Below are positions 18,150 through 27,009 of a stretch of DNA of 64,000 nucleotides, one piece after another; within the stretch, counting starts at the first letter, position 1, and the number at the start of each line of letters is the position of its first letter. Made by a program: the position numbers and the translations under genes. Source of the DNA: CAUZIZ01 sp965218775 (GTDB lineage Bacteria > Acidobacteriota > UBA6911 > RPQK01 > JAJDTT01). The notes below the pieces were generated by a model that ran no database searches, was not told the DNA's origin, and saw only the letters and a list, made by a program, of their open reading frames with translations. The stretch lies in the NCBI GenBank assembly GCA_965218775.1, contig CBDCLS010000005.1, positions 2,294,001 to 2,358,000 of the forward strand, in the 5' to 3' direction.

Positions 18150-18929
18150 ATGGGAAAAGTCGATCTCAACTTCAAGCCGTCGGTGCCGGTCTTCGACGCC
18201 AATGTCGCCTTGGGGCGCCGACACGACCAGAGAGTCAACAAAGACACTCCGGAGCAGTTATTCGAGGAAATGGGCCGTGCAGGGGTCGACCGTGCATTGG
18301 TCTGGCATCCTCACGGTGTTGCCTACGATTCCATTGAGGGGAACCTTATCCTGATGGAGCTGATCCACGGTGATTCGAGGCTGGTGCCGCAGTTCCTTTG
18401 CAACCCCTCGTTCGACGACTTCGATGCCCTCACGCGAAGCATCAAGGACGCAGCGGTGCGCTCCATTCGGATGGTGCCTCAGTATCAACACTATCCCTTC
18501 CGGGAGTGGGTGTTGGCTCCCTGGCTGGAATGGATGGAACGCGAAGGAATTGCTCTCTGGCTTCCCAGCACGTACACCGTTTTCGGGAATACGACGGAGT
18601 TGAATGCGTCGGACGTCTACGACACCATCAAAGAGCACCCCCACCTCAATGTGGTGCTCAGCGAAATCCACTACTCCAACGTCTCCTGGGCTGTCCCGCT
18701 GCTCAAGAGTCTTCCCAACATGCATGTGGAGACCTCACGGTTGGCCATAGCGGATCCAGTCAACCGCTTCCTTGAGTTCATGGACGAGGAGCGGATCCTC
18801 TTCGGGTCCCGGTATCCCGACTCCGCCATGGGGATCCATGTGTACGCACTGCACCATATGGGGTTGAGCCAGTCCACCGTTCGGGCCATCTGCTCGGGCA
18901 ACCTGGAACGGCTCCTGGGAATGGGTTAG
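18150..18929 (+). CDS. Amidohydrolase-2 homologue lacking metal ligands
   Basis: The 259-residue protein follows the Amidohydrolase-2 fold from start to end, including the VETSRLAIADPV and ERILFGSRYPDS region near the C-terminus. However, the N-terminal strand reads VFDANVALG where HxH is expected, and FGSR replaces the usual FGSD. It is therefore probably not a hydrolase by itself. AAGGAA lies upstream of the ATG. Its stop is three bases before the next gene, which encodes a homologue with intact ligands. It corresponds to the N-half of the fused protein at 4097-5668, so I infer a pseudoenzyme subunit or scaffold. Confidence 0.75.
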   Translation: MGKVDLNFKPSVPVFDANVALGRRHDQRVNKDTPEQLFEEMGRAGVDRALVWHPHGVAYDSIEGNLILMELIHGDSRLVPQFLCNPSFDDFDALTRSIKDAAVRSIRMVPQYQHYPFREWVLAPWLEWMEREGIALWLPSTYTVFGNTTELNASDVYDTIKEHPHLNVVLSEIHYSNVSWAVPLLKSLPNMHVETSRLAIADPVNRFLEFMDEERILFGSRYPDSAMGIHVYALHHMGLSQSTVRAICSGNLERLLGMG

Positions 18930-18932
18930 ATC

Positions 18933-19682
18933 ATGAATATTCCAGTCGTCGATTTTCACGCACATCTGGGAAATTGGGGCCGCTTCGGAATGCCTGACGA
19001 CCCCGATATCTATCTGCGCTGTATGGACAATGCAGGAATCGATGTTGCTTGCCTCAACTGTATCTTCTACGGCGATGCCGACCGGGGCAACGATCTGGTA
19101 GCCCAGTACGTCCGAAAGTGGCCCAAACGGTTTGTGGGTGTCGCTTTCGTCACCCCCAACTATCCTGGTGAAATGGTCAAGGAGCTGGAGCGGTGTTTCA
19201 GCCAACTGGGGACCAAGTTCATCAAGATCTACCCACACTATGTTCGGGTTGCACACGACGACCCCCTCTATTTCCCGATCTACGAGTACGCCAACGAGCG
19301 CAAGCTAGCCATCATGTCTCACGCCAGGCACTACTTCGACCCTCCTTCCACCTCGATCTACGATCGATACGAGGGCTTGGTGAAGCGATTTCCCCAGATC
19401 AACTGGGTCATGGCTCATGCCGGCGGGGGCAGGGGGAAGGAGGCGATGAAGGCGGTCCGAGATTTCTCCAGTGTCTACGTGGAGACCTGCAGTTCTGGAC
19501 TGCTAAGTGTCGAGTATGCTGTCAAGGAGGGAAGGGCGGATCGGGTTCTGTTTGGTACCGACATGCCCCTGCTGGATGCCTCTCAGCAGATCGCAAAGGT
19601 GGTTGTCAGCCAGATTACCGATGAGGAGAAGAAGATGGTGCTGGGTGGCAACGCCATTCGGCTGTTGAGGCTGAAGCTCTGA
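18933..19682 (+). CDS. Amidohydrolase-2 family hydrolase with intact metal site
   Basis: A 249-residue TIM-barrel protein of the Amidohydrolase-2 family (ACMSD/resorcylate decarboxylase-like). The metal motif HxH is present in VVDFHAHLGNWG, a further His lies in VMAHAGGGRG, and the conserved Asp in VLFGTDMPLLD. The reaction could be hydrolysis or decarboxylation of a small carboxylate; the substrate is unknown. It is almost certainly cotranscribed and translationally coupled with the ligand-less homologue just upstream (three-base gap). Confidence 0.8.
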   Translation: MNIPVVDFHAHLGNWGRFGMPDDPDIYLRCMDNAGIDVACLNCIFYGDADRGNDLVAQYVRKWPKRFVGVAFVTPNYPGEMVKELERCFSQLGTKFIKIYPHYVRVAHDDPLYFPIYEYANERKLAIMSHARHYFDPPSTSIYDRYEGLVKRFPQINWVMAHAGGGRGKEAMKAVRDFSSVYVETCSSGLLSVEYAVKEGRADRVLFGTDMPLLDASQQIAKVVVSQITDEEKKMVLGGNAIRLLRLKL

Positions 19683-19921
19683 TCCGCTGATAGCCGGCAC
19701 CGCTGTAGAAGCGATTAAGCCGGCGAGAGAGCGGACAACAGAAAGATCTCGCAGATCTCCAACCCCTCGCTTGCGCTTCAGGCTTCCCGAGTTTCCGCAC
19801 TAATCGGTGGCCCGGATGCCCGAGGTTCTACGCCTTCGGCGTAGGTGATGGGTCCCCTGATCCACGTCAAGTTTCTTTCTCGAATGATCCAGCACGGCTT
19901 GGGCGCGGTTAGCGTGCGCGT
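19683..19921. other. Intergenic region between convergent genes, with a short hairpin
   Basis: CTACGCC at 19828-19834 pairs with GGCGTAG at 19838-19844. No T-run follows, so termination is uncertain. The segment near 19724-19745 (AGAGAGCGGACAACAG) resembles pieces at 52160 and 56727, hinting at a degenerate dispersed repeat. Confidence 0.35.
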
Positions 19922-21664
19922 TTACGGAAACCCCATTGGGATAACCCGTCGTCGGGTGGCCTGCTCGAAGGCGTAGGCGATTTCGATGAGTCTCGGTTCG
20001 CTGCAGGCTAGGCCTGTGAAGCTGACACCGAACGGGGCTGGTTGCGCTTCGAATCCTTCAGGGAACGGAGGGCTCGGCTCATTGGGAACCCTGCCGAAGG
20101 GGACGATCACCGTCGGGTACCCTGGCCTGGCCGCGATCGATGCCCCTTTTGCTCCAGGGAAGAGAAGCGCATCCAGTCGGTAATCTTTCATGACTTTATC
20201 GATACCGTGGCTTCCAGCAAGGGCCAGGTCCTTAGCCCGGTCGGCCTGGTAGCGTCTGCGATCTTTATCCAGATCCATCTCGTCCGAGATGTCCAGCCTG
20301 GCTTGTCCGTACTTGATGCTGCCTGCTCTCTGATGGGCTAGATTCCATTCGCGCAACTCCGTCAGCGACTTCACCGGCGCCAGTGGACCCAGGGTTCGCA
20401 GCCACTCGTTGAAGTCCCTTTTCATTCCGTACTTGAAGACCACGGAGCACGACTCGTCCTTCCCTTTGGCATGCTCGACTCCGGAGCAGATGGGCCAGAG
20501 CAGGAAGTTGTGCTCCGGGTCCGGATCCACAATGCTGGGAATGGGCGCAGGATCGACAATGATGGCTCCCTGCTGTTTTAGAACTGCCAGTGCCTCCTTC
20601 ATGACCCTCGGCTGCTGGGGTTTGAGTCCACCGCGCGATTCCTCAGTACCTGCGGGCGTGATCTTTTCGTAGTAGAAGGGTCTGGGGACGCCGATACGAG
20701 CTCCGCTCAAGCCATTCCGTTTCAGGAAGCGCGTGTAGTCGTTCCCGGGAGGAGGGGCGCATCTGCCGGTGGCTGGATCCTTTTCGTCCGGGCCCTGGCC
20801 CTCCATCACTCCCAGTAGAATCGCGGCACCGGTCACGGTTCTCGCGATGGGTCCGGCGGTGTCCTGGTCGGCCGTGATGGGAATGATCCCATGCCGGCTG
20901 ATGCGGCCGAGTGTGGGTTTGATCCCGACCAGCATGTTCTCGTTGGCAGGGCTCAGAACCGAACCCGAGGTCTCGGTTCCCACGTTGGCCGCCCAGAAGC
21001 TTACAGCCGTACCGATGCCCGAGCTAGATCCACCAGGCAGAAGTGCCGGACGGCCGTCGAAGCTGCCTTCTCGGGGATCTCGTCGTGGATCGTAGGGATT
21101 CATCCCGTATCCGCTGAGGGCGTTGTAATTGTCCGGCATGGACGTTGGATGTCCCGCCACCCAGTTGGCCAGTTCCGTCATCCCGGTCTTGGCCAGGATG
21201 ATGGCGCCCGCAGCCCGCAGGTTCAGGGTCAGTGTCGCCTCGTAGGGTGGGACGAAGCCGTCGAAAGCCAGTGCTCCCCCGGTGGTGGGCATGTTCGTGG
21301 TGTGGATGTTGTCCTTCAGAGCCACTGGGATCCCGTGCAGTGGCCCCCGTATCTTGCCAGAAGCTCGCTCTCGATCAAGGACATCGGCCTCCTCCAGAGC
21401 GTCAGGGTTGACGGTGATGACGGCGTTCAGCTTTTCTTCAAAGGTGGCGATTCGCGTCAGGTACTGCAGCACCATTTTCCGCGATGTCACCTGCCCCTTC
21501 TCTAAAGCCATCTGGATATCCAGGATGGAGGTCTCGACAACCGTGAACTGAGACGTCTCGTCTGAGCGATCAGGTCGAGCGACCTGTGCCAGCAGTGGGA
21601 GTGAGGCTGCTCCGAGAAGCAGAAATAGGATGGAACCTGCCTTGATCTGGACTCTCACATACAA
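19922..21664 (-). CDS. Secreted amidase (amidase-signature family)
   Basis: The 580-residue protein has an N-terminal signal sequence (ILFLLLGAASLPLLAQ) and the amidase-signature core. The Ser-cisSer-Lys triad is visible: Lys in VALKDNIHT, Ser in the GGSSSGIGTA loop, and the nucleophile Ser in GTETSGSVLSP. The remainder (AGPIARTVTGAAILL, RPGYPTVIVPFG) matches the family from end to end. Export suggests it acts on amides or peptide amides outside the cytoplasm. It is convergent with the amidohydrolase pair and divergent from the DUF2848 gene. Confidence 0.88.
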   Translation of the reverse strand: MYVRVQIKAGSILFLLLGAASLPLLAQVARPDRSDETSQFTVVETSILDIQMALEKGQVTSRKMVLQYLTRIATFEEKLNAVITVNPDALEEADVLDRERASGKIRGPLHGIPVALKDNIHTTNMPTTGGALAFDGFVPPYEATLTLNLRAAGAIILAKTGMTELANWVAGHPTSMPDNYNALSGYGMNPYDPRRDPREGSFDGRPALLPGGSSSGIGTAVSFWAANVGTETSGSVLSPANENMLVGIKPTLGRISRHGIIPITADQDTAGPIARTVTGAAILLGVMEGQGPDEKDPATGRCAPPPGNDYTRFLKRNGLSGARIGVPRPFYYEKITPAGTEESRGGLKPQQPRVMKEALAVLKQQGAIIVDPAPIPSIVDPDPEHNFLLWPICSGVEHAKGKDESCSVVFKYGMKRDFNEWLRTLGPLAPVKSLTELREWNLAHQRAGSIKYGQARLDISDEMDLDKDRRRYQADRAKDLALAGSHGIDKVMKDYRLDALLFPGAKGASIAARPGYPTVIVPFGRVPNEPSPPFPEGFEAQPAPFGVSFTGLACSEPRLIEIAYAFEQATRRRVIPMGFP

Positions 21665-21832
21665 CCTGCCTGGAACCGTGGCATCGTCTGCCAGGGTATC
21701 AGCGATCGTCCGCCATGAACACTCTTGTCTTTCCCGTGAAGAGTGGGACTGCTTCCCTGAGGGTGTGCTAGGATGCCAATTTTGACGCCATCGCCAGATG
21801 AGATGTTAGATGCAATCAAAGGAGCTTGAACC

Positions 21833-22600
21833 ATGAAGATCGGTCCTTTCGCGATGAGGGTACACAGCAATGAGGGTGTCCAGGAGCGCTCCTTCCCCAT
21901 CGGTTCCGTGTCGGGAGCGCGATTCTGCTCCCGCGACGTGGACGCTATGCGTAAAGAAATGGATGAGATGCTGGAGCGCGACGGCCGCTACACCATGGCC
22001 ACCAGAACCAACCCCTCGGTCTTCCACCTGGGCCGCTATCTTTTGACCCAGGGCCCAGAGTTCGAGGTCCAGGGCGGCATGACCGGCGGGGAAGCGGAGG
22101 TGGTAGCCATTCGAGTCGGAGAGGAGATCTTCATCTCTGTCGGCAGCGATCAATGCGATCGCGAACTTGACCCGATCTTCCCCGACAAGCCCAAACAGAT
22201 GTGTCCCCACCCCCTGGCTTGCGATGCTTGGCCCTATGACGAGGTCCGATCCCATTGGGACCAGCTGCGGATCTATAGCCACGTCGGTGTAAAAGAGCAA
22301 ACTGTGCCCCTCCAGGACACAACCCTCGATGAACTAGTGGACCTGGAATACCTGTTGGCCATGGACGAGGTCAAAGGACTGGCGGATCCGATGGTCCTCT
22401 ATTGTGGCTGCAGCTCTTTTCTCGATTCGGCTGAAGCCACTGTGAACCGGCTTGGTCTTCCCAAGGAGACGGCTCTCGGTGTTGGGGATAGCTTTCTGAT
22501 AGGTCTACACGACCCGGTACACGACCGCAAGATCGAACATGAGTTCCGGGCTGTCCCGCTAGGGGACGATATCGGCTACCGACGAGAGTTCGGCGAGTGA
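21833..22600 (+). CDS. DUF2848 family protein
   Basis: The 255-residue protein carries features I associate with DUF2848: EVQGGMTGGEAEVV, ISVGSDQCDRELD (family SDHTDR), KPKQMCPHPLACDAW and the HWDQL segment. Members often sit beside amidases and amidohydrolases and resemble the fumarylacetoacetate-hydrolase fold, but no reaction has been assigned as far as I know. The start is supported by AAAGGAG eleven bases before the ATG. It is the first of three plus-strand genes (DUF2848, PhyH dioxygenase, thioredoxin-like). Confidence 0.72.
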   Translation: MKIGPFAMRVHSNEGVQERSFPIGSVSGARFCSRDVDAMRKEMDEMLERDGRYTMATRTNPSVFHLGRYLLTQGPEFEVQGGMTGGEAEVVAIRVGEEIFISVGSDQCDRELDPIFPDKPKQMCPHPLACDAWPYDEVRSHWDQLRIYSHVGVKEQTVPLQDTTLDELVDLEYLLAMDEVKGLADPMVLYCGCSSFLDSAEATVNRLGLPKETALGVGDSFLIGLHDPVHDRKIEHEFRAVPLGDDIGYRREFGE

Positions 22601-22700
22601 AGAACGCAGTAAGAGGAGAAGGCGCTAGCGGATCGAACAGGCCCCTGAGTTATTGTCCCGCTACCGAAATATCTCCGTCCTTCGCCTTCTGGAGGGCAGT

Positions 22701-23453
22701 ATGGATTACGCAGCGATAGCCAGCGACTTCCACGAAAACGGTTTCGGAATCATCCATGGATTGTTCTCGTCGGAGGAGCTAAGGGCCTTGGACGCTCATC
22801 TTCAGTCCTATCTCGAGGAGTCTCTCTCGGCGCCCGAGTCAGGTGAAGTATATTACGAGGATGATGCCAGCAGATCGGTACGTTGTGTGTTTCGGATGAA
22901 TCAACGTTCCGACTACTTCGAAGAGCTGATGTGGGATCCGCGTCTGATCGCTGTTGCGGAAGCGCTGTTTCCAGGTGCCGAGGCGACGGCCGACGGCGTG
23001 ATGCTGATCGACAAGGCCCCACATGCGTCTTACGAGTTTCCCTATCATCAGGACAACGCCTACCAGTTCTGGGATCCGCCTGAGGCGGTTGCGGCCACAC
23101 TGACACTGGACGAAGCGACCGAGGACAACGGGACCATCGTCTGTCTGACAGGTTCCCATGTGAGCCCCATTCTCCCCCACCGGCCTTCGGGCGTGACCGG
23201 GGCCAGCCTGGGCCTGGTCGATGCTCCGGACCTGAACCGGTATCCCGAGGTTCCGCTCTGTATGGGGGCTGGCGATCTTTCGCTTCACCACGTCAACGTG
23301 ATCCATCGGACGGGGCCGAATCGAACGGGCGACCACAGACGCAACCTGGGCTTCGCCTTCCACTCTTCTCGGGCCAAACGCGACAGCGAGGCGCGTGCCC
23401 GCTATCAGGAACACCTGAAGAAGACCCATCTACGCTCCGAGGGGGAGAATTGA
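22701..23453 (+). CDS. Phytanoyl-CoA dioxygenase (PhyH) family protein
   Basis: About 250 residues of a non-haem Fe(II)/2-oxoglutarate-dependent oxygenase. The Fe ligands are seen as HQD in FPYHQDNAYQFW and the distal His in LSLHHVNVIHRTGPNRTG; the following RRNLGFAFHSSR has the Arg that holds 2-oxoglutarate. I start at the ATG at 22701, which has GGAGGG in front of it; a TTG at 22653 would add 16 residues. PhyH genes are strongly expanded in sponge-associated and related lineages, with hydroxylation substrates mostly unknown. Confidence 0.85.
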   Translation: MDYAAIASDFHENGFGIIHGLFSSEELRALDAHLQSYLEESLSAPESGEVYYEDDASRSVRCVFRMNQRSDYFEELMWDPRLIAVAEALFPGAEATADGVMLIDKAPHASYEFPYHQDNAYQFWDPPEAVAATLTLDEATEDNGTIVCLTGSHVSPILPHRPSGVTGASLGLVDAPDLNRYPEVPLCMGAGDLSLHHVNVIHRTGPNRTGDHRRNLGFAFHSSRAKRDSEARARYQEHLKKTHLRSEGEN

Positions 23454-23516
23454 AGGCTCAACGTCTGTTCCAATCGAATAGTAAATCGGATCGGTATTCA
23501 TAAAAGGAGGAACGCA

Positions 23517-24098
23517 ATGGTTATGACACCCTCGACCATGTTGGATCTAGGGACGACAGCTCCCGATTTTGAGCTTCCGGATGTCGTGTCTGGAAAATCG
23601 ATTTCACTGGGCACTTTCGAGGGAAAGAGGGCCCTCTTGGTGATGTTCATCTGTAAGCATTGTCCCTTCGTGATCCACGTGCAGGATGAGCTGGCGCGGA
23701 TCGGACGGGACTATGGCGATCGGGATGTGGGAGTTGTGGCAATTGGTTCGAACGATGCAGAGAACTATCCAGACGACGCCCCGGACCAACTGCGCGCTAT
23801 GGCTCTGGATCTTGGTTTTTCGTTTCCCTTCTGCTACGACGAGAGCCAGCAGACGGCCAAGGACTATACGGCTGCCTGCACGCCCGATTTCTTTCTCTTC
23901 GATGCGCAGCTGAGATTGGTCTATCGTGGGCAGCTGGACGACGGACGCCCCGGAAACGATAGTCCAGTTGACGGAAAGGATCTGAGGGCTGCACTGGATC
24001 AGGTCTTGGCCGGAGGCTCACCCGATCCGAATCAGAAGCCCAGCATCGGCTGCAATATCAAGTGGAAGCCAGAGAGCGCCCCTGCTTATTTTGGTTAG
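23517..24098 (+). CDS. Thioredoxin-like/AhpC-TSA family redox protein
   Basis: The 193-residue protein has the redoxin fold with PDFELPDVVSGKSISL, the active-site motif CKHC (FICKHCPFVIHVQ), a cis-Pro-like loop in AACTPDFFLF and GCNIKWK at the end, the pattern of the thioredoxin-family proteins that use CxxC in place of the peroxidatic motif TxxC. No signal peptide, so it should act in the cytoplasm. The ribosome binding site AAAGGAGG is strong. It is followed within two bases by a palindromic repeat. Confidence 0.85.
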   Translation: MVMTPSTMLDLGTTAPDFELPDVVSGKSISLGTFEGKRALLVMFICKHCPFVIHVQDELARIGRDYGDRDVGVVAIGSNDAENYPDDAPDQLRAMALDLGFSFPFCYDESQQTAKDYTAACTPDFFLFDAQLRLVYRGQLDDGRPGNDSPVDGKDLRAALDQVLAGGSPDPNQKPSIGCNIKWKPESAPAYFG

Positions 24099-24099
24099 G

Positions 24100-24178
24100 G
24101 TAGCTTTGGTCTCCAGACCGAAGTGTCCCTGTCGAGCCTGCTGGCTCTAGGTACGGCGGCCTGGAGACCACCGCTACG
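24100..24178. repeat. Palindromic intergenic repeat, family B, copy 1
   Basis: The outer arms are GTAGCTTTGGTCTCCAGACC and GGCCTGGAGACCACCGCTAC, largely complementary. Inside is a second hairpin, GAGCC-TGCT-GGCTC. The same structure in opposite orientation occurs at 36556-36633 and 60344-60421. It fills the space between two convergent genes and may serve as a terminator or RNA-stability element. Confidence 0.75.
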
Positions 24179-24186
24179 AAGAACGG

Positions 24187-25875
24187 TCACGGCGCTGTTT
24201 CGGGATAGGTGGCCGCTACCAGGATCTGGTGGACGATGACCGCACTGTGGGTGCTCGGTGTGGACTTCTGTCCGCGGCCGAAAGCCTGCTTCAGGAATTC
24301 GCTGGGATCGGCCCCGGGCGGGCCTACCAACCCTGCATAGGGACCCCCTGACGGGACATTGCACCAGAGACTCAGTTCGTTATATCCCTTCCGCATGACT
24401 CCAGCTGGAACCTCCATGTGATACCAGGGACCCTCCCGTGTCGGCTTGGGTAACAGCACGTGGTTCAGTCTGGTCCACAGGACCGTGTCTTCCGAAGCCT
24501 CCGCAGTCCAGACGCTGATCTTGAATTGGGCGCGTGGGTCTTCGGCGTCTGGCCCCATGTTCAGGGGCAGCTTCCGCTCGACCCGATCCAGGACGATCGG
24601 GAGCAGTGCCGGCTGGGAGCCGTGGTAGAAGGGTCCCCCGCCGTGGGCCGTGGGCTCGATTCCGTAGAGCTTATCCTTGCCCACCAGCTTCTTCAGATCA
24701 CCCAGTTCGTTCAGGGCCGACGTGAACTCTTCATCGGTCACTTCCTGGCTGGGTTCATTGGCAAAGTTGAAGAGGTAGAGGCCGTCGGCTCCCTGCTGCA
24801 GAAAATAGGCGGCCGCAGCGCGCATCGCCTCCTGGAAGACGGGTTTCTTGGACCACTCTTCCCAAGCACCGGCTCGGAAGGTGTTCGGGTTGATTGTGGG
24901 ATAGACCTGCACCCGGTATCTATTCGCCAGTTCCACCCATTGGTCGACGGGCACCTGCGAGGGCATGTAGCCCAATCCCACCAGGAGGACGTCCACCAGG
25001 TCCTCGCGGCACCAACGCTCCACTTCCATTCCCAGTTCCAATGAGGTCTCCAAGGAGTCCATCACGTGGATCGCGAGCGTGTAGGGTCGTCCGCGGCGCT
25101 CTCCAATTGCGTTGAGACGCTTCCGGATCTGCCGGATCAGGTCGGTCAGAAAGTGGGCATGTTGCTGTTCTTCACCCAGCGGGAAACTGATTCCCATCCG
25201 ATTGAAGTCGAGCTCGTAGCCGTCGAAGTCGTGCTCCGAAGCGGTTTTTTCGATAAAGTCCAGCCGGTGTTTTCGCACCCCGGGATGGGCGTAGTTGAAG
25301 GCGACCCAAAGCCGTTGTTCAGTCAGCTCCGTGGGCAGCTCGCGGACGCTGAGTGGCGATATCAGATACTCCGGGTGTTCGGCTTTGAGCGGGTCGTCGG
25401 TTTCCTCCAGGGTTCTGGACCTGAAGGAGGAATGCAGGTCGTTCATGCGCAAGGAAGCCCAGACCTCGATTCCCTGCTCGTGGCACGCCTTGATTACCAC
25501 GTCTCTGACTTGCTCGTAGGAGTTGAAGCAGGGCCAGAGCATTTTCTTGGGTATGTCGTAAGGTGGATCGCAGCCGTTTCCGATGTGCCAGACGTAAGTG
25601 TCGACCTGCGTGTCGAAAGTCAGACTAGTGCGGACATCCAGAAACGACTGCTCGTCGGTGACGTCGTAAAGCAGGCTCATGAAGGGAGTTTCGACGCCCC
25701 GATTCAGATAACCGTGCGATTGCTGCGAGGCCGAGTCGTAATAGATCAGCCTTCTTTTACTATCAGACTCGAAGCTGGTCTCTGTTCTGTCTTCGCCAGT
25801 TTCTGTCTCCACAGTGGCACAGGCCAGGATTGACAACAGTCCAACCGGTACCACCCAGAACAGTCTGATTCTCAT
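24187..25875 (-). CDS. GH10-like (GHL10/DUF4015-type) lipoprotein
   Basis: The 562-residue protein begins with a lipoprotein signal (VPVGLLSILAC). The core looks like a TIM barrel of the glycosyl-hydrolase-like families: VDTYVWHIGNG, ACHEQGIEVWASLRMND, AFNYAHPGVRKHRLDFIE, FDGYELDFNRMGISF with two acidic residues in the position of an active site, and GADGLYLFNFANEP. The C-terminal 130 residues are a beta domain with no assigned function. Likely a surface enzyme acting on a polysaccharide, substrate unknown. It lies 18 bp downstream of the Ldh-type gene on the same strand. Confidence 0.7.
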   Translation of the reverse strand: MRIRLFWVVPVGLLSILACATVETETGEDRTETSFESDSKRRLIYYDSASQQSHGYLNRGVETPFMSLLYDVTDEQSFLDVRTSLTFDTQVDTYVWHIGNGCDPPYDIPKKMLWPCFNSYEQVRDVVIKACHEQGIEVWASLRMNDLHSSFRSRTLEETDDPLKAEHPEYLISPLSVRELPTELTEQRLWVAFNYAHPGVRKHRLDFIEKTASEHDFDGYELDFNRMGISFPLGEEQQHAHFLTDLIRQIRKRLNAIGERRGRPYTLAIHVMDSLETSLELGMEVERWCREDLVDVLLVGLGYMPSQVPVDQWVELANRYRVQVYPTINPNTFRAGAWEEWSKKPVFQEAMRAAAAYFLQQGADGLYLFNFANEPSQEVTDEEFTSALNELGDLKKLVGKDKLYGIEPTAHGGGPFYHGSQPALLPIVLDRVERKLPLNMGPDAEDPRAQFKISVWTAEASEDTVLWTRLNHVLLPKPTREGPWYHMEVPAGVMRKGYNELSLWCNVPSGGPYAGLVGPPGADPSEFLKQAFGRGQKSTPSTHSAVIVHQILVAATYPETAP

Positions 25876-25893
25876 GGTTGTCCTACCTCTTGT

Positions 25894-26973
25894 TCAAGAC
25901 GGTCTCTTCTCTACCCACGTTTGCCGGGAGGGTTCCCAACTCAGGCCGATGTCGCCCGCTGCCGTGAGTAGTTCTTCCCAGGTGTCCTCATCGATGAGGA
26001 TGCCGTCCCTGAATCGCTTCTCTTTGTGCCGCGCCTCCAGTTCCCCTGGAATCTGGATCTGTTCGACGCCCGACGCCCTGGGTGAGGATTTGACGTAGTC
26101 CATCAGCCTTTGAGTTTCAGATTGGAACTGCGCCAAGGGTAGGAAGGTCTCGATGCTCGCAACCATCAGGAATACCGCATTTCCTCCCCTGGTGGTCTCC
26201 CACCGAGTACACCCGGCGCCGCTCAATGCACCTGCAAGGACCTCAACCGCCAGTCCTAGACCGAAGCCCTTGTGACCAGCGATACCGCCCAGCGGAAGAA
26301 GCGCGCCCGGAGGATCCTGGAACAACACATCGGGATCGCTGGTGGGGGCTCCACTGCTGTCGATTAGCCAGCCTTCCGGAGTCGGCTGATGCATGGTGTG
26401 GGAGAGTGCGACCTTTCCCGCCGCTGCCACGCAGGTCGTCATGTCCAGAATGAAGGGATCGCCATTGGTGGGAAATCCAATCCCCATGGGATTCGTTCCC
26501 AACCGCGGAGCTATGCCGCCCCAGGGTGCCACCAGTCCTCTTTGACCGTGGGAGTTGGCCAGGAAGACGCTCACCATTCCTTCCTGCGCCGCCATCCGCA
26601 AGTAGCTTGCCAGGCGTCCCAGATGGTTGCAGTGGCGAATGGTGGCAGTACAAGTCCCTGAACTGCGTGCCTTCTCGATCGCCATTCTGGTGGCACGACT
26701 AACGACTACCTGACCGAATCCCCAGTTTCCGTCCAGCGCCAACCAGGCCTCCTGCTCTTGGAGGACGTCCAGCGCTGCGCCAGGTACGATGTTCCCTTCG
26801 CGAATCTCCCTGATGTAGCGGGCAAAGGATCCGGTTCCGTGCGAGTCGTGTCCACCCAGATGGGCTTCCACCGTGAGATTTGCCACCACCTCTGACTCTT
26901 CCTTGGAAGCGCCCGACGCCTCGAGTACAGCCTCCAGGATCTCCTGGAGTTCGGTCGATTTGAAAACTGGCAT
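25894..26973 (-). CDS. Ldh-family NAD(P)-dependent oxidoreductase (malate/L-lactate/ureidoglycolate type)
   Basis: The 359-residue protein matches this family over its whole length: the helical N-terminus, AHLGGHDSHGTGSF (with the active-site His), the RHCNHLGRLASYL segment, FLANSHGQRGLVAPWGG, RLGTNPMGIGFPT for cofactor binding, and the GIAGHKGFGLGLAVEVLAGA stretch. These enzymes reduce 2-oxo acids or oxidise 2-hydroxy acids with NAD(P)H/NAD(P). The start has GGAAGCACG before the ATG. It is followed 18 bp on by the GH10-like gene. A truncated relative sits at 11656-11901. Confidence 0.88.
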   Translation of the reverse strand: MPVFKSTELQEILEAVLEASGASKEESEVVANLTVEAHLGGHDSHGTGSFARYIREIREGNIVPGAALDVLQEQEAWLALDGNWGFGQVVVSRATRMAIEKARSSGTCTATIRHCNHLGRLASYLRMAAQEGMVSVFLANSHGQRGLVAPWGGIAPRLGTNPMGIGFPTNGDPFILDMTTCVAAAGKVALSHTMHQPTPEGWLIDSSGAPTSDPDVLFQDPPGALLPLGGIAGHKGFGLGLAVEVLAGALSGAGCTRWETTRGGNAVFLMVASIETFLPLAQFQSETQRLMDYVKSSPRASGVEQIQIPGELEARHKEKRFRDGILIDEDTWEELLTAAGDIGLSWEPSRQTWVEKRPS

Positions 26974-27009
26974 CGTGCTTCCTCGAATTGAAGGACTAAC
27001 AGGAGTGAA

